This document shows positions 1-8,255 of a stretch of 9,410 nt of DNA, in pieces; the first letter of the stretch is position 1, and each line of letters opens with the position of its first letter. Where the stretch lies: contig CAUJIL010000118.1 in assembly GCA_963204845.1 (NCBI GenBank), forward strand, positions 1 through 9,410, written 5' to 3'. This DNA is from Pseudomonadota bacterium (lineage in GTDB: Bacteria > Pseudomonadota > Gammaproteobacteria > Pseudomonadales > UBA5518). The notes under the pieces were generated by a model. The model did not search any database. It had not been told where the DNA came from and saw only the letters and a list, made by a program, of their open reading frames with translations. Both the position numbers and the translations under genes were made by a program.

Positions 1-3000
1 CGGCCGCCAGGCCGTAGAAGAACGCGTGCGTGGGCAGCACCGATACGTCGCCGTAGCGGCTGCGATGCGCCGCGTAGGCAGTGTGCACCTTCGGGTACAT
101 CAGGTACGAGGCGAGGTCGGTGTCGCCGATGCGATGGCCGGTCGCCGCTTCGGCCTGTGCGCGCGCCGCCTCCAGATCGACCGCCGGCAGGTGTTCGCCG
201 GGGCGTCCGGACAGCGGCGGCGCGCCGTTCAGCACCTTCTTCTGCAGCGCGGGCGGGAAGCCGTCGGGCGGGAAGCCGAGTTCACCCTTCATCAGCGAGA
301 TCACCGACTCCGGGAAGTCGATCGCGCGTGAGGGATCCTCGATGTCCCGCGGGCTCAGTCCGTTGGTGACCATCAGCAACGCGAGGTCTCCGACCACCTT
401 CGAGGTGGGCGTGACCTTGATGATATCGCCGAACAGGCGGTTCACGTCGGCGTACGCGCGCGACACCTCGCTCCAGCGGTGTTCGATGCCCATCGCACGG
501 GCCTGTTCGCGCAGGTTCGTGTACTGCCCGCCGGGCATCTCGTGGCGGTACACATCGGAGGTGCCCGCACGCAGGTCCGACTCGAACGGCGCGTACTGGC
601 GGCGTACGCCCTCCCAGTACTGCGACACGTCCTGCAGTGCCTGCGCATCGATGCCGGGATCGCGCGCGGTGCCGGCCAGCGCGGCGGCGATCGCGCCGAG
701 GTTCGGCTGCGAGGTCAGCCCGCTCATCGCGTCGAGCGCGCCGTCGACCGCGTCGCAGCCGGCCTCCACCGCCGCCAGCACCGAGGCGGCGGCGATGCCG
801 CTGGTGTCGTGGGTGTGGAAGTGGATCGGCAGGCTGGTCTCCTGTTTCAGCGCCCGCACCAGTTCGCGCGCCGCGCGCGGCCGGCAGACCCCGGCCATGT
901 CCTTGATCGCGAGGATGTGCGCGCCGGCCGCCTCGAGCTGCCGGGCCAGGCGGAGGTAATAGTCCAGTCCGTACTTCGGACGCGAGGTGTCGAAAATGTC
1001 GCCGGTGTAGCAGATCGCGGCCTCGCAGAGCGCGCCGGATTCGAGTACCGCGTCCATCGCCACGCGCATGTTGTCGATGGAGTTCAGCGAATCGAAGACG
1101 CGGAACAGGTCGACTCCCTCGCGCGCGGCCTGGTGCACGAAGTGGCGCACGACGTTGTCGGGATAATTGGTGTAGCCGACCGCGTTGGAGGCACGCAGCA
1201 GCATCTGCAGCAGCACGTTCGGGGTGGCCGCGCGCAGGCATTGCAGGCGCTCCCAGGGATCCTCCTTGAGGAAGCGCAGCGCGACGTCGAAGGTCGCGCC
1301 GCCCCAGCACTCGAGCGAGAACAGCCCGGGCAGCATGCGGGCGTAATACGGCGCGATCTCGAGCATGTCGTGGCTGCGCAGGCGGGTGGCGAACAGCGAC
1401 TGGTGCGCGTCACGCATGGTGGTGTCGGTGAGCAGCACCGGACCGTGGCTGCGCATCCAGGCGGCGAATTTCACCGGCCCCAGTTCGCGCAGGCGGTCGC
1501 GGCTGCCGGGGGGCGGGTCCAGCGAGAGGTCGCAGCGCGTGGCCGGCGGACGCAGGGGACGCGGCAGCGGCAGGCGCGGCAGCGTGCGGCCGGCGAGCTC
1601 GGGGTTGCCGTTGACGATCACCTCGCCGAGGAACTTCAGCAGCCGCGATGCGCGGTCGCGCCGGCGGCGGAAGCGGAACAGCTCCGGGGTCTCGTCGATG
1701 AAACGCGTGGTGCATTCGCCGGAGCGGAACAGCGGGTGCGCGACCACGTTCTCGAGGAACAGCAGGTTCGACGACAGTCCGCGCACCCGGAACTCGCGCA
1801 GCGCGCGGTCCATGCGCCGCGCGGCCTCGTCCGGGCTGTGGCCCCAGGCCGTGACCTTGACCAGCAGCGAGTCGTACCACGGCGTGATCACCGCGCCGGC
1901 GTACGCGGTGCCGCCGTCGAGGCGGATGCCGAAACCGGCCGGGCTGCGGTAGGCGGCGATGCGGCCGTAGTCGGGCGTGAAGTTGTTCTCCGGGTCCTCG
2001 GTGGTGACGCGGCACTGCAGCGCGGTGCCGTTCAGGCGCACATCGTCCTGCGCGGGGACGTAGGAGTCCTCCTCGCCGATGCGCGCGCCCTCGGAGATGC
2101 GGATCTGCGCCTTCACGATGTCCACCCCGGTCACCATCTCGGTGACGGTGTGCTCGACCTGGATGCGCGGGTTGACCTCGATGAAGTAGAAGTTGTCGGT
2201 GTCCGCGTCGAGCAGGAACTCGACCGTGCCGGCGTGGGTGTAGCCGGCCGCACGCGCGAGCCTGAGTGCCGACTCGCACAGCGCGGCGCGGCGTTCGTCG
2301 GTGAGATACGGTGCCGGAGCGCGCTCGACGACCTTCTGGTTGCGGCGCTGCACCGAACAGTCGCGCTCGAACAGGTGCACCAGCTGGCCGTGCCGGTCGC
2401 CCATCACCTGCACCTCGACGTGGCGCGCGCGGCGCACCAGCTTCTCGAGGTAGAGCTCGTCGTTGCCGAAGGCGCTCGCCGCCTCGCGGCGCGCGACCTC
2501 CATCGCCGGCGCCAGCTCCTGCGCGCTGGCGACGACGCGCATGCCGCGCCCGCCGCCACCCCAGCTGGCCTTCAGCATCAATGGGTAGCCTACGGCGGCG
2601 GCCAATGCCTGCGCGGCGGCGGCGTCGTGGGGCAGGGCACCGGTCGCGGGCACCACGGCAACGCCGGCGCGCTCGGCGAGCGCGCGGGCCGACACCTTGT
2701 TGCCGAGCAGGCGCATCACGGCGGCGTCCGGCCCGATGAACGTGATGCCCGCGCGCGCGCAGGCCTCCGCGAAATCGGGGTTCTCGGACAGGAAGCCGTA
2801 GCCGGGGTGGATCGCGTCGACGTGCGCTTCCTTCGCGATCCGGACGATGTCGGCGATATCGAGATAGGCCGCGATCGGCGTGCGTTCCGCCCCGACCAGA
2901 TAGGACTCGTCGGCCTTGAAGCGGTGCAGCGCGAAGCGGTCTTCCCGCGAATAGATCGCGACCGTGCGTATGCCCATTTCGCTCGCGGCACGCAGCACGC

Positions 3001-3052
3001 GGATGGCGATCTCGGAACGGTTGGCGACGAGGAGGCTGCGGATGGGTTTCAT
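1..3052 (-). CDS. pyc: Pyruvate carboxylase, single-chain, C-terminus cut off by window edge
   Basis: This enzyme carboxylates pyruvate to oxaloacetate using ATP, bicarbonate and biotin, an anaplerotic reaction in the cytoplasm. About 1017 codons are present out of the roughly 1150 usual for the family. The biotin carboxylase part (about residues 1-460) shows VANRSEIAIR near the start, the ATP-grasp loop KASWGGGGRGM (161-171), RRNQKVVE around 235-242 and EVNPRIQVEHTVTE (292-305). The carboxyltransferase part follows, with TTMRDAHQS (544-552, D548 a likely metal ligand), RVFDSLN (651-657), the lysine of IKDMAG (K717, carboxylated in the family) and the metal-binding HFHTHD (744-749). FDSLN together with the fused carboxylase half separates it from acetyl-CoA carboxylase and from free-standing oxaloacetate decarboxylase subunits. 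The biotinyl domain with its MKM motif should lie beyond position 1. The ATG at 3052 fits the family N-terminus; its Shine-Dalgarno is weak (GAGTG about 8 nt upstream). It reads away from the CAP-RTX gene and stands alone here. Confidence 0.96.
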   Translation of the reverse strand, partial: MKPIRSLLVANRSEIAIRVLRAASEMGIRTVAIYSREDRFALHRFKADESYLVGAERTPIAAYLDIADIVRIAKEAHVDAIHPGYGFLSENPDFAEACARAGITFIGPDAAVMRLLGNKVSARALAERAGVAVVPATGALPHDAAAAQALAAAVGYPLMLKASWGGGGRGMRVVASAQELAPAMEVARREAASAFGNDELYLEKLVRRARHVEVQVMGDRHGQLVHLFERDCSVQRRNQKVVERAPAPYLTDERRAALCESALRLARAAGYTHAGTVEFLLDADTDNFYFIEVNPRIQVEHTVTEMVTGVDIVKAQIRISEGARIGEEDSYVPAQDDVRLNGTALQCRVTTEDPENNFTPDYGRIAAYRSPAGFGIRLDGGTAYAGAVITPWYDSLLVKVTAWGHSPDEAARRMDRALREFRVRGLSSNLLFLENVVAHPLFRSGECTTRFIDETPELFRFRRRRDRASRLLKFLGEVIVNGNPELAGRTLPRLPLPRPLRPPATRCDLSLDPPPGSRDRLRELGPVKFAAWMRSHGPVLLTDTTMRDAHQSLFATRLRSHDMLEIAPYYARMLPGLFSLECWGGATFDVALRFLKEDPWERLQCLRAATPNVLLQMLLRASNAVGYTNYPDNVVRHFVHQAAREGVDLFRVFDSLNSIDNMRVAMDAVLESGALCEAAICYTGDIFDTSRPKYGLDYYLRLARQLEAAGAHILAIKDMAGVCRPRAARELVRALKQETSLPIHFHTHDTSGIAAASVLAAVEAGCDAVDGALDAMSGLTSQPNLGAIAAALAGTARDPGIDAQALQDVSQYWEGVRRQYAPFESDLRAGTSDVYRHEMPGGQYTNLREQARAMGIEHRWSEVSRAYADVNRLFGDIIKVTPTSKVVGDLALLMVTNGLSPRDIEDPSRAIDFPESVISLMKGELGFPPDGFPPALQKKVLNGAPPLSGRPGEHLPAVDLEAARAQAEAATGHRIGDTDLASYLMYPKVHTAYAAHRSRYGDVSVLPTHAFFYGLAA

Positions 3053-3068
3053 GTGGTGTCACTCGCTG

Positions 3069-3088
3069 CAGCGGGTCGGCACCCGCTG
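3069..3088 (-). other. 8-bp stem-loop in the pyc 5' leader
   Basis: CAGCGGGT (3069-3076) pairs perfectly with ACCCGCTG (3081-3088) across the four-base loop CGGC. In the pyc mRNA the hairpin would end 16 nt before the ATG, so its base abuts the weak ribosome-binding region. No run of U follows, so it is not a classic terminator. It could modulate translation or mRNA stability. The structure is visible; the role is inferred. Confidence 0.5.
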
Positions 3089-3096
3089 AAAGGTTG

Positions 3097-3111
3097 TTTT
3101 AATGATTAAAA
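3097..3111. repeat. Perfect AT-only palindrome over the pyc -10 region
   Basis: TTTTAATGATTAAAA is a perfect inverted repeat with 7-bp arms around a central G. After one mismatched pair, two more pairs match on either side (3094-3095 with 3113-3114). It overlaps the proposed pyc -10 box and start point, where an operator would block transcription. It could also simply be an AT-rich promoter core. I do not recognise the binding protein. Confidence 0.5.
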
Positions 3112-3136
3112 TAAACACCTTTTATTACTTTGACAC
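3108..3136 (-). promoter_or_regulatory. Putative sigma70-type promoter of pyc
   Basis: On the minus strand GTGTCA (3136-3131, 4 of 6 to TTGACA) lies exactly 17 nt before TATTTT (3113-3108, 4 of 6 to TATAAT). It sits in the only AT-rich part of the divergent spacer. Transcription would begin near 3101, giving a leader of about 50 nt that carries the stem-loop at 3069-3088. Neither hexamer is strong, so this is inference from spacing and composition. Confidence 0.4.
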
Positions 3137-3247
3137 GAAGTGCGACATTTGGGAACACCCTGCGCCCGTGGTTGCGCAAAAGCAAACACGGTGCGCAGTT
3201 CCTCCCCATGGGTCGCAACCGGCGACTCCCCGCGTGCCACCACTGGC

Positions 3248-3253
3248 TATACT
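3248..3253 (+). promoter_or_regulatory. Possible -10 box for the CAP-RTX gene
   Basis: TATACT (5 of 6 to TATAAT) lies 34 nt before the ATG of the CAP-RTX gene. Nothing close to TTGACA lies 16-18 nt upstream, so an activator or another sigma factor would be needed if this is the promoter. A TTGACA does occur at 3130-3135, but no -10 box follows it at a suitable distance. Confidence 0.25.
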
Positions 3254-3287
3254 CCTCCCGCCACAGCCCGGTTCGGAGGAGGGTGTC

Positions 3288-4973
3288 ATGACCACACTGA
3301 CCGACGGCGAGCAGTTGATGCTCGAACTGGTGAATCGGGCCCGCCTCGATCCGCTCGCGGAGGCGGCGCGCTACGGGATCGGGCTGAACGACGGTCTGGA
3401 CCCGGGCACGATTGCGGCCACGCCGAAGGCGCCGCTCGCGCCGAACGACCTGCTGCGCAGCGCCTCGCGCACACACAGCGAGTGGATGCTGGCCACCGAC
3501 ACCTTCTCCCACGCCGGCGAGGGTGGATCCTCGCCCGGTGACCGCATGGGCGATGCCGGCTACGTGTTCAGCGGCTCGTGGACCTGGGGCGAGAACATTT
3601 CGTGGCGGGGTACCACCGGAGACGTGGACGTGGGAGCCTTCGTGCTGGCACAGCACGAAGGCCTGTTCCGCAGCTCCGGGCATCGCGTGAACACGCTGAA
3701 CGACGCGTTCCGCGAGGTCGGCGTCGGTTCGATCATCGGTGTCTACACCAGTTCGGGAACCGACCTGAACGCGCAGATGACGACCATCGGCTTCGCGAAG
3801 TCCGGGACCTCGATCTTCGTCACCGGCGTGCTGCACGACGATGCCGATGCCGATGGCTTCTACGATATCGGCGAGGGGCGCGGTGGCGTCGGCATCACGC
3901 TGAGCGCCACCAGCGGTGGCGCGAGCGACAGCGACACCAGTGCCGCGGCCGGTGGTAACGCGGACGGGCTCGCCGCCGCGAGCGGCCTGTATACGCTTGG
4001 CTTCAGCGGCGGCGGGCTGGCGACGCCGGTGAGCGTGAAACTGACGCTCGCGGGTCAGAACGTGAAGGTCGATCTGGCCGGCGGCCTGACGGTACGCAGT
4101 TCCGCCGACGTCGAGCTGGTGTCGGGAGCGCGCAATGCAAAACTGCTCGGGATCCAGGACATCGACGCGAGCGGCGACGAGGGTGCCAACGCGCTGCGCG
4201 GCAATGCCGGCGCGAACCGACTGGCCGGCAACGACGGCAACGACACGCTGACCGGCGCAGCCGGCAGCGATACGCTGGAAGGCGGTGCCGGCGCCGACGT
4301 CTATTTCGTGACCGGCGGTGACGTGATCACCGAGTCGGCGGGCGGGGGCTGGGACCGCGTCGTTTCCGCGGTGTCGTGGACGCTTGCCGCCGAGGTGGAG
4401 AATCTGCTCGGCAGTGGCAGCGCGAACGTCAGTCTCAACGGCAACGCACTGGCGAACACGATCGCGGGCAACGCCGGGCACAACGTGATCGGCGGGCTGA
4501 AGGCCAACGACTCGCTGACCGGTGGCGCGGGCAACGACACCCTGCAGGGTGGCGAGGGTTACGATTCACTGGCCGGCGGCAGTGGTGACGATGTGCTGAT
4601 CGGCGGCGCCGGTCGCGATCAGCTCACCGGTGGTGCCGGCGCGGACGTGTTCGTGTTCAACAGCGCGCTGGTGGTGGGCGCGAACGTCGATACGCTGACC
4701 GACTTCTCGGGCGGCGACGACACGCTGCGCCTGGACGCGGACGTGTTCGGCGCGTTCACGGCCGGTGTTGCCGTGACTGCGGCACAGTACCTGGCCGCAC
4801 CCGGTGCGACCGCGGCCGCCGACGCCCTGCAGCGGCTGGTGTTCGACACGAGTTCGGGCTCGCTCTACTACGACGCCGATGGCGCCGGCGGCGTCGCGGC
4901 GATCAAGTTCGCGATCTTCGGCACCACCACGCACCCGGTTCCCGGCATCGAGGATTTCACGATCGTGGCGTGA
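3288..4973 (+). CDS. CAP (SCP-like) domain protein with RTX calcium-binding repeats, probably type I secreted
   Basis: The protein has 561 residues in four parts. Residues 1-150 form a CAP domain: ELVNRARLDP near the start, a histidine in RTHSEW (H63), FSHAG (H75), GENISW (G101-E102-N103) and HRVNTLNDAFREVGVGS near 130, matching the His/Glu cavity of CRISP/SCP proteins. A linker beta domain begins at FVTGVLHDDADADGFYD (177-193), with a calcium-loop look. Glycine-aspartate nonapeptides of the RTX type (GGAGNDTLQ, GGSGDDVLI, GGAGADVF) fill about 295-341 and 382-457. The tail resembles a serralysin C-terminal domain (LTDFSGGDDTLRL) and ends in IEDFTIVA, as type I secreted proteins often do. No Sec signal peptide is present, which fits export by a C-terminal signal. 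ATG 3288 is preceded by GGAGGAGGG (3275-3283). Open frame continues upstream to 3102 but lacks a Shine-Dalgarno and crosses the AT-rich spacer. No ABC exporter, HlyD-like or TolC-like gene is in view. The substrate and role are unknown; CAP domains have varied activities. Confidence 0.9.
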   Translation: MTTLTDGEQLMLELVNRARLDPLAEAARYGIGLNDGLDPGTIAATPKAPLAPNDLLRSASRTHSEWMLATDTFSHAGEGGSSPGDRMGDAGYVFSGSWTWGENISWRGTTGDVDVGAFVLAQHEGLFRSSGHRVNTLNDAFREVGVGSIIGVYTSSGTDLNAQMTTIGFAKSGTSIFVTGVLHDDADADGFYDIGEGRGGVGITLSATSGGASDSDTSAAAGGNADGLAAASGLYTLGFSGGGLATPVSVKLTLAGQNVKVDLAGGLTVRSSADVELVSGARNAKLLGIQDIDASGDEGANALRGNAGANRLAGNDGNDTLTGAAGSDTLEGGAGADVYFVTGGDVITESAGGGWDRVVSAVSWTLAAEVENLLGSGSANVSLNGNALANTIAGNAGHNVIGGLKANDSLTGGAGNDTLQGGEGYDSLAGGSGDDVLIGGAGRDQLTGGAGADVFVFNSALVVGANVDTLTDFSGGDDTLRLDADVFGAFTAGVAVTAAQYLAAPGATAAADALQRLVFDTSSGSLYYDADGAGGVAAIKFAIFGTTTHPVPGIEDFTIVA

Positions 4974-5001
4974 GCGCTGCGGGGCGCGCCACGCGGCACG
5001 A

Positions 5002-5766
<765 letters not shown>

Positions 5767-5770
5767 CGCT

Positions 5771-7000
5771 TCAGCCCAGCGTCTTCGCGTCGCGCAGCGC
5801 CGCGATCTTCGCCTCGTCGTAGCCGAGCACCTCGCGCAGCACCTGTTCGTTGTGCTGGCCGGCGGATGGTGCCCAGGCGGGCTCCGGGAGTGCCTCGCCG
5901 AGGAAGTTCACCGGAAAGCCGAGCATGTCGGCACCGTGGCTCTGGTGCGGCATGACCTTGAAGCGCGCCTGGAACTGAGGGTCCTCGATGATATTCTCGG
6001 GCGTGTTGACGGGCGCGATCGGGGTGTTCGCGCGGTTGCCGAATTCGATCCATTCCGCGCTGGTCCTGGACTTGAAGATATCGCGCAGGATCGCCTGCAA
6101 CTCGCGGTTGCCGCGCGCGTGGTCGGCGTACTTCGAGCCGGGCCACTTCTCGAACAGGTCCGTGCGGCCCAGGCCTTCGCAGAAGTTCTTCCAGAACGCC
6201 TGCTCCGAGGCCATGAACAGTACGTGGCCGTCCTTCGATTCGTACATCTGGTAACGCACGCCTTCCTTCATGCCACGGGTCGCGACCGGCCGGCGCTGGT
6301 AGCCGTCGGCCTTGTTGCCCGTCACCACGTCCTCGGGGCGGCGGTACGCCATGTAGCTCTCGATGCGGTACCAGTCGAAGGCTGCCGCGGCGTCGCTCTG
6401 CGCGAGTTCCATGAAGCAGCCCTCGCCGGTTTCGCGCGCACGCAGCACGCCGGCCAGCACCGCCAGCCCGCCGAACAACGGTGCGGCGTTGATGCCGACG
6501 CTGACGTGCTCGGGGATGTGGCAGAAGCCCTGGTCGTCGTAGGCGGGGGTCACGGCGCCCGACCAGGTGTCGTAGGCGATGCCGTGCGAGGGCATGTCCT
6601 TGTACGGCCCGCTCATGCCGTAGCCGGAGACGGTGATGAACACGATCTTCGGATTGACCTTCTTCAGTTCCTCGTAACCGAGGCCGAAGCGCGCCAGCGC
6701 GCCGGGCTTCGAGGCCTCGATCACCACGTCGGCATCCTTGACCAGGTCGCGGTAGATCTGGCGCGCCTCTTCCTGGCGCAGGTCGAGCGTGATGCTCTTC
6801 TTGCCGCGGTTCAGGTGCAGGTGCATCAGCGAGACGCCTTCGACGATCGGCCAGGTCATCTCGCGGATGTAGTCGCCCGCCGGTGTCTCGACCTTGATCA
6901 CGTCGGCGCCGAGGTCGACGAAGGCGGTGGTGATCGCGGCCGGTCCGAGGATCGAGCTTTCGATCACGCGCAGGCCGGCGAGAGGTGCTGCTTTGTTCAT
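5771..7000 (-). CDS. Class III CoA-transferase, CaiB/BaiF family
   Basis: This 409-residue protein matches the family length of about 400-430. Members move CoA between carboxylic acids through an aspartyl thioester, and some relatives racemise alpha-methylacyl-CoA. Visible signatures are GLRVIE near the start, DLGADVIKVETPAGDYIR (29-46), NRGKKSITLDL (64-74), RFGLGYEEL (104-112), NPKIVFITVSGYGMSGPY (116-133) and ELAQSDAA, in which D203 is the likely catalytic aspartate. The C-terminal PIAPVNTPENIIEDPQF is also typical. ATG 7000 has AAGGA 7 nt upstream. It is the first gene of a tight pair with the dehydrogenase, and a LysR regulator lies 169 nt upstream on the same strand. This fits activation or degradation of an organic acid as a CoA thioester. 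The acid is not identifiable; formyl-CoA, carnitine, succinyl-CoA-dependent and racemase relatives all share these motifs. Confidence 0.93.
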   Translation of the reverse strand: MNKAAPLAGLRVIESSILGPAAITTAFVDLGADVIKVETPAGDYIREMTWPIVEGVSLMHLHLNRGKKSITLDLRQEEARQIYRDLVKDADVVIEASKPGALARFGLGYEELKKVNPKIVFITVSGYGMSGPYKDMPSHGIAYDTWSGAVTPAYDDQGFCHIPEHVSVGINAAPLFGGLAVLAGVLRARETGEGCFMELAQSDAAAAFDWYRIESYMAYRRPEDVVTGNKADGYQRRPVATRGMKEGVRYQMYESKDGHVLFMASEQAFWKNFCEGLGRTDLFEKWPGSKYADHARGNRELQAILRDIFKSRTSAEWIEFGNRANTPIAPVNTPENIIEDPQFQARFKVMPHQSHGADMLGFPVNFLGEALPEPAWAPSAGQHNEQVLREVLGYDEAKIAALRDAKTLG

Positions 7001-7169
7001 GGCGTTTCCTTCACAGTGCGGTTGGTCGGTTCGGGAGCGGGTCGGGCCGCGGCAGCCGTCGCGCGTGTGGGCTGATCGATGGGGCGATGATCGCGCAAGT
7101 CGCGCGCACCGGGAAGCGCCGCATGCGTGGTGCGGGGCGCCGATCGGGCCGATTTCATTTCATTTCGGG
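7001..7169 (-). other. Spacer between the LysR gene and the CoA-transferase gene
   Basis: No gene is visible in these 169 nt. The spacer holds an ATTTC triplet repeat (7152-7166), a short palindrome ATCGGGCCGAT (7143-7153) and the Shine-Dalgarno of the CoA-transferase. I see no convincing terminator for the regulator gene and no clear -35/-10 pair. The downstream genes could therefore be read from a regulated promoter here or by continuation from the regulator gene. Confidence 0.45.
7152..7166. repeat. Three tandem copies of ATTTC just after the LysR gene
   Basis: ATTTCATTTCATTTC occurs 3 nt beyond the LysR stop codon (7170-7172). It is one of few AT-rich patches here. It may be part of a promoter or binding region for the CoA-transferase gene, or a chance slippage repeat. 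No function is established. Confidence 0.5.
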
Positions 7170-8105
7170 TCATGCCGGCGGAGTCCCGGTGGACGGGGCC
7201 TGCTCGCGCAGGAAGCGCAGGAACTCCTGCGCGAGCACCGACAGGCGCTTCTCCGCCGGGTGCACCACGTACCAGTGCCGGCGCAGCGGAAAGTGCGCCA
7301 CGTCGAGTTCGGTGATGCCGCTGTCGTGCGCGTCGGCGGCGAGCGCGTGCCGCGACACCACCGCGACCCCGAGGCCGCCGAGCACGGCCTGCTTGATCGC
7401 TTCGTTGCTCGCGAATTCCATCCGCGTGCGTGCCTGCAGATCGCTGGCGGCGAGCAACGCCTTGAGCGCCATGCGGGTGCCCGAGCCGGCCTCGCGCATC
7501 AGGAACGGTTCCTCGACGAGGCGCCCCAGCGCGATCCGGCGGCGACCGGCCAGCGGGTGGTCGTCGCGCGCGATCACCACCAGTTCGTTGTCGAGGAAGG
7601 CTTCGGCGACCACGTTCATCGCCTGCGGCGGCCGGCCCATCACGCACAGGTCGTCGGCGTTGTGCTCGAGGCGAGCGATGACCTCGGCGCGCGTGCCCAC
7701 CTTGAGTTCGGCGTCCACTCCCGGATAGCGCGCGCAGAACACCCCGAGCAGGCGCGGCATGAAATACTTGGCCGTCGTGACCGCCGACAGCCGCAGCCGA
7801 CCCTGCTTGAGTCCCTTCAGGTCGGCCACCAGCATCGCGAAACGGTCGAGTGTTTCGAGCACCGAGCTCGCGGCGCTGTAGAGTTCTCGCCCGGCATCGG
7901 TAAGATAGAGGCGTCGGCCGACGTACTCGAGCAGCGGGGTGCCGACGCTGTCCTCCAGATTCCGGATCTGGACCGACACCGCCGGCTGCGTGAGGTGCAA
8001 CTCCCCGGCCGCGCGGCTGTAGCTCTCGTTGCGCGCCACGCAGGCGAACAGTTCGAGCTGGCGCAGGCTGATGTGCGGGCGAGCGGGGCGGTCGTTGTGT
8101 TGCAT
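7170..8105 (-). CDS. LysR-family transcriptional regulator, CbbR-like
   Basis: The protein has 311 residues, the usual LysR size. A winged helix-turn-helix occupies about 13-72 (LRQLELF; RAAGELHLTQPAVSVQIRNLE; GRRLYLTDAGREL). The effector-binding domain runs from about 98 to 300. Several stretches resemble CbbR, the activator of Calvin-cycle genes: ADLKGLKQGRLRLSAVTTAKYFMPRLLG (94-121), MGRPP (156-160), REAGSGTR (204-211), SNEAIKQAV (233-241) and RHWYVVHPAEKRLS (276-289). CbbR-type proteins also occur beside genes unrelated to RuBisCO, and no cbb gene is in view. The ATG at 8105 is the only likely start, because an in-frame stop lies just upstream (8124-8126) with no alternative ATG or GTG between. 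No Shine-Dalgarno lies at normal distance; GAGG is about 16 nt away. It precedes the CoA-transferase on the same strand and diverges from purC. Its target is most likely the CoA-transferase pair or itself. Confidence 0.93.
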   Translation of the reverse strand: MQHNDRPARPHISLRQLELFACVARNESYSRAAGELHLTQPAVSVQIRNLEDSVGTPLLEYVGRRLYLTDAGRELYSAASSVLETLDRFAMLVADLKGLKQGRLRLSAVTTAKYFMPRLLGVFCARYPGVDAELKVGTRAEVIARLEHNADDLCVMGRPPQAMNVVAEAFLDNELVVIARDDHPLAGRRRIALGRLVEEPFLMREAGSGTRMALKALLAASDLQARTRMEFASNEAIKQAVLGGLGVAVVSRHALAADAHDSGITELDVAHFPLRRHWYVVHPAEKRLSVLAQEFLRFLREQAPSTGTPPA

Positions 8106-8147
8106 GGCGTGGGTCGGGACGCCTCAGGCGCGTGCTGCCGGGAGGGC

Positions 8148-8172
8148 ATTTGTCATATTTGCGATGATCAAT
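8148..8172. promoter_or_regulatory. Imperfect dyad between lysR and purC, candidate LysR-type operator
   Basis: ATTTGTCAT (8148-8156) and ATGATCAAT (8164-8172) form an inverted repeat matching at 7 of 9 positions, separated by 7 nt. A dyad of this size in the divergent spacer is where many LysR regulators bind to control their own gene. It overlaps the proposed purC -35 box, so binding could also affect purC. The symmetry is seen; the role is inferred. Confidence 0.35.
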
Positions 8173-8186
8173 GCTGCTGGTATCAT
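8159..8186 (+). promoter_or_regulatory. Putative extended -10 promoter of purC
   Basis: TTGCGA (8159-8164, 4 of 6 to TTGACA) is followed after 16 nt by TATCAT (8181-8186, 5 of 6 to TATAAT). TGG directly before the hexamer supplies an extended -10 element. A second hexamer, TATACT (8190-8195), is nearby. Transcription would start near 8193 and give a leader of about 63 nt. No obvious PurR operator is recognised. Confidence 0.5.
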
Positions 8187-8255
8187 GCATATACTATCTT
8201 ATATGGATGGAGTTGGCACGCCAGCCCGCCGACGAATCCAGGAACCGGAGTTCCC

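Noticed and set aside
479..3109. Long plus-strand open frame of 876 codons opposite pyruvate carboxylase
   Set aside because: Its translation is rich in Arg, Ala, Val and His without family motifs, and the opposite strand encodes an unmistakable pyruvate carboxylase. Long antisense frames are expected in high-GC coding DNA.
3130..3158. TTGACA at 3130-3135 as a plus-strand promoter for the CAP-RTX gene
   Set aside because: No -10-like hexamer occurs 16-18 nt downstream; the sequence there is GC-rich or a poor match.
3102..3287. In-frame upstream extension of the CAP-RTX protein
   Set aside because: It crosses the AT-rich promoter region and has no ribosome-binding site, while ATG 3288 has a strong one and begins exactly at the CAP domain.
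3099..4481. Minus-strand open frame of 460 codons over the CAP-RTX gene
   Set aside because: It is antisense to clear CAP and RTX motifs and shows no recognisable domain.
4171..4660. DNA-level repeats suggesting a mobile or CRISPR-like array
   Set aside because: The periodicity comes from glycine-aspartate nonapeptide codons of the RTX protein, not from conserved DNA repeats with spacers.
6894..8255. Upstream extension of the purC frame by about 450 codons
   Set aside because: It is antisense to the LysR gene and lacks motifs. The PurC N-terminus and a good Shine-Dalgarno fix the start at 8256.
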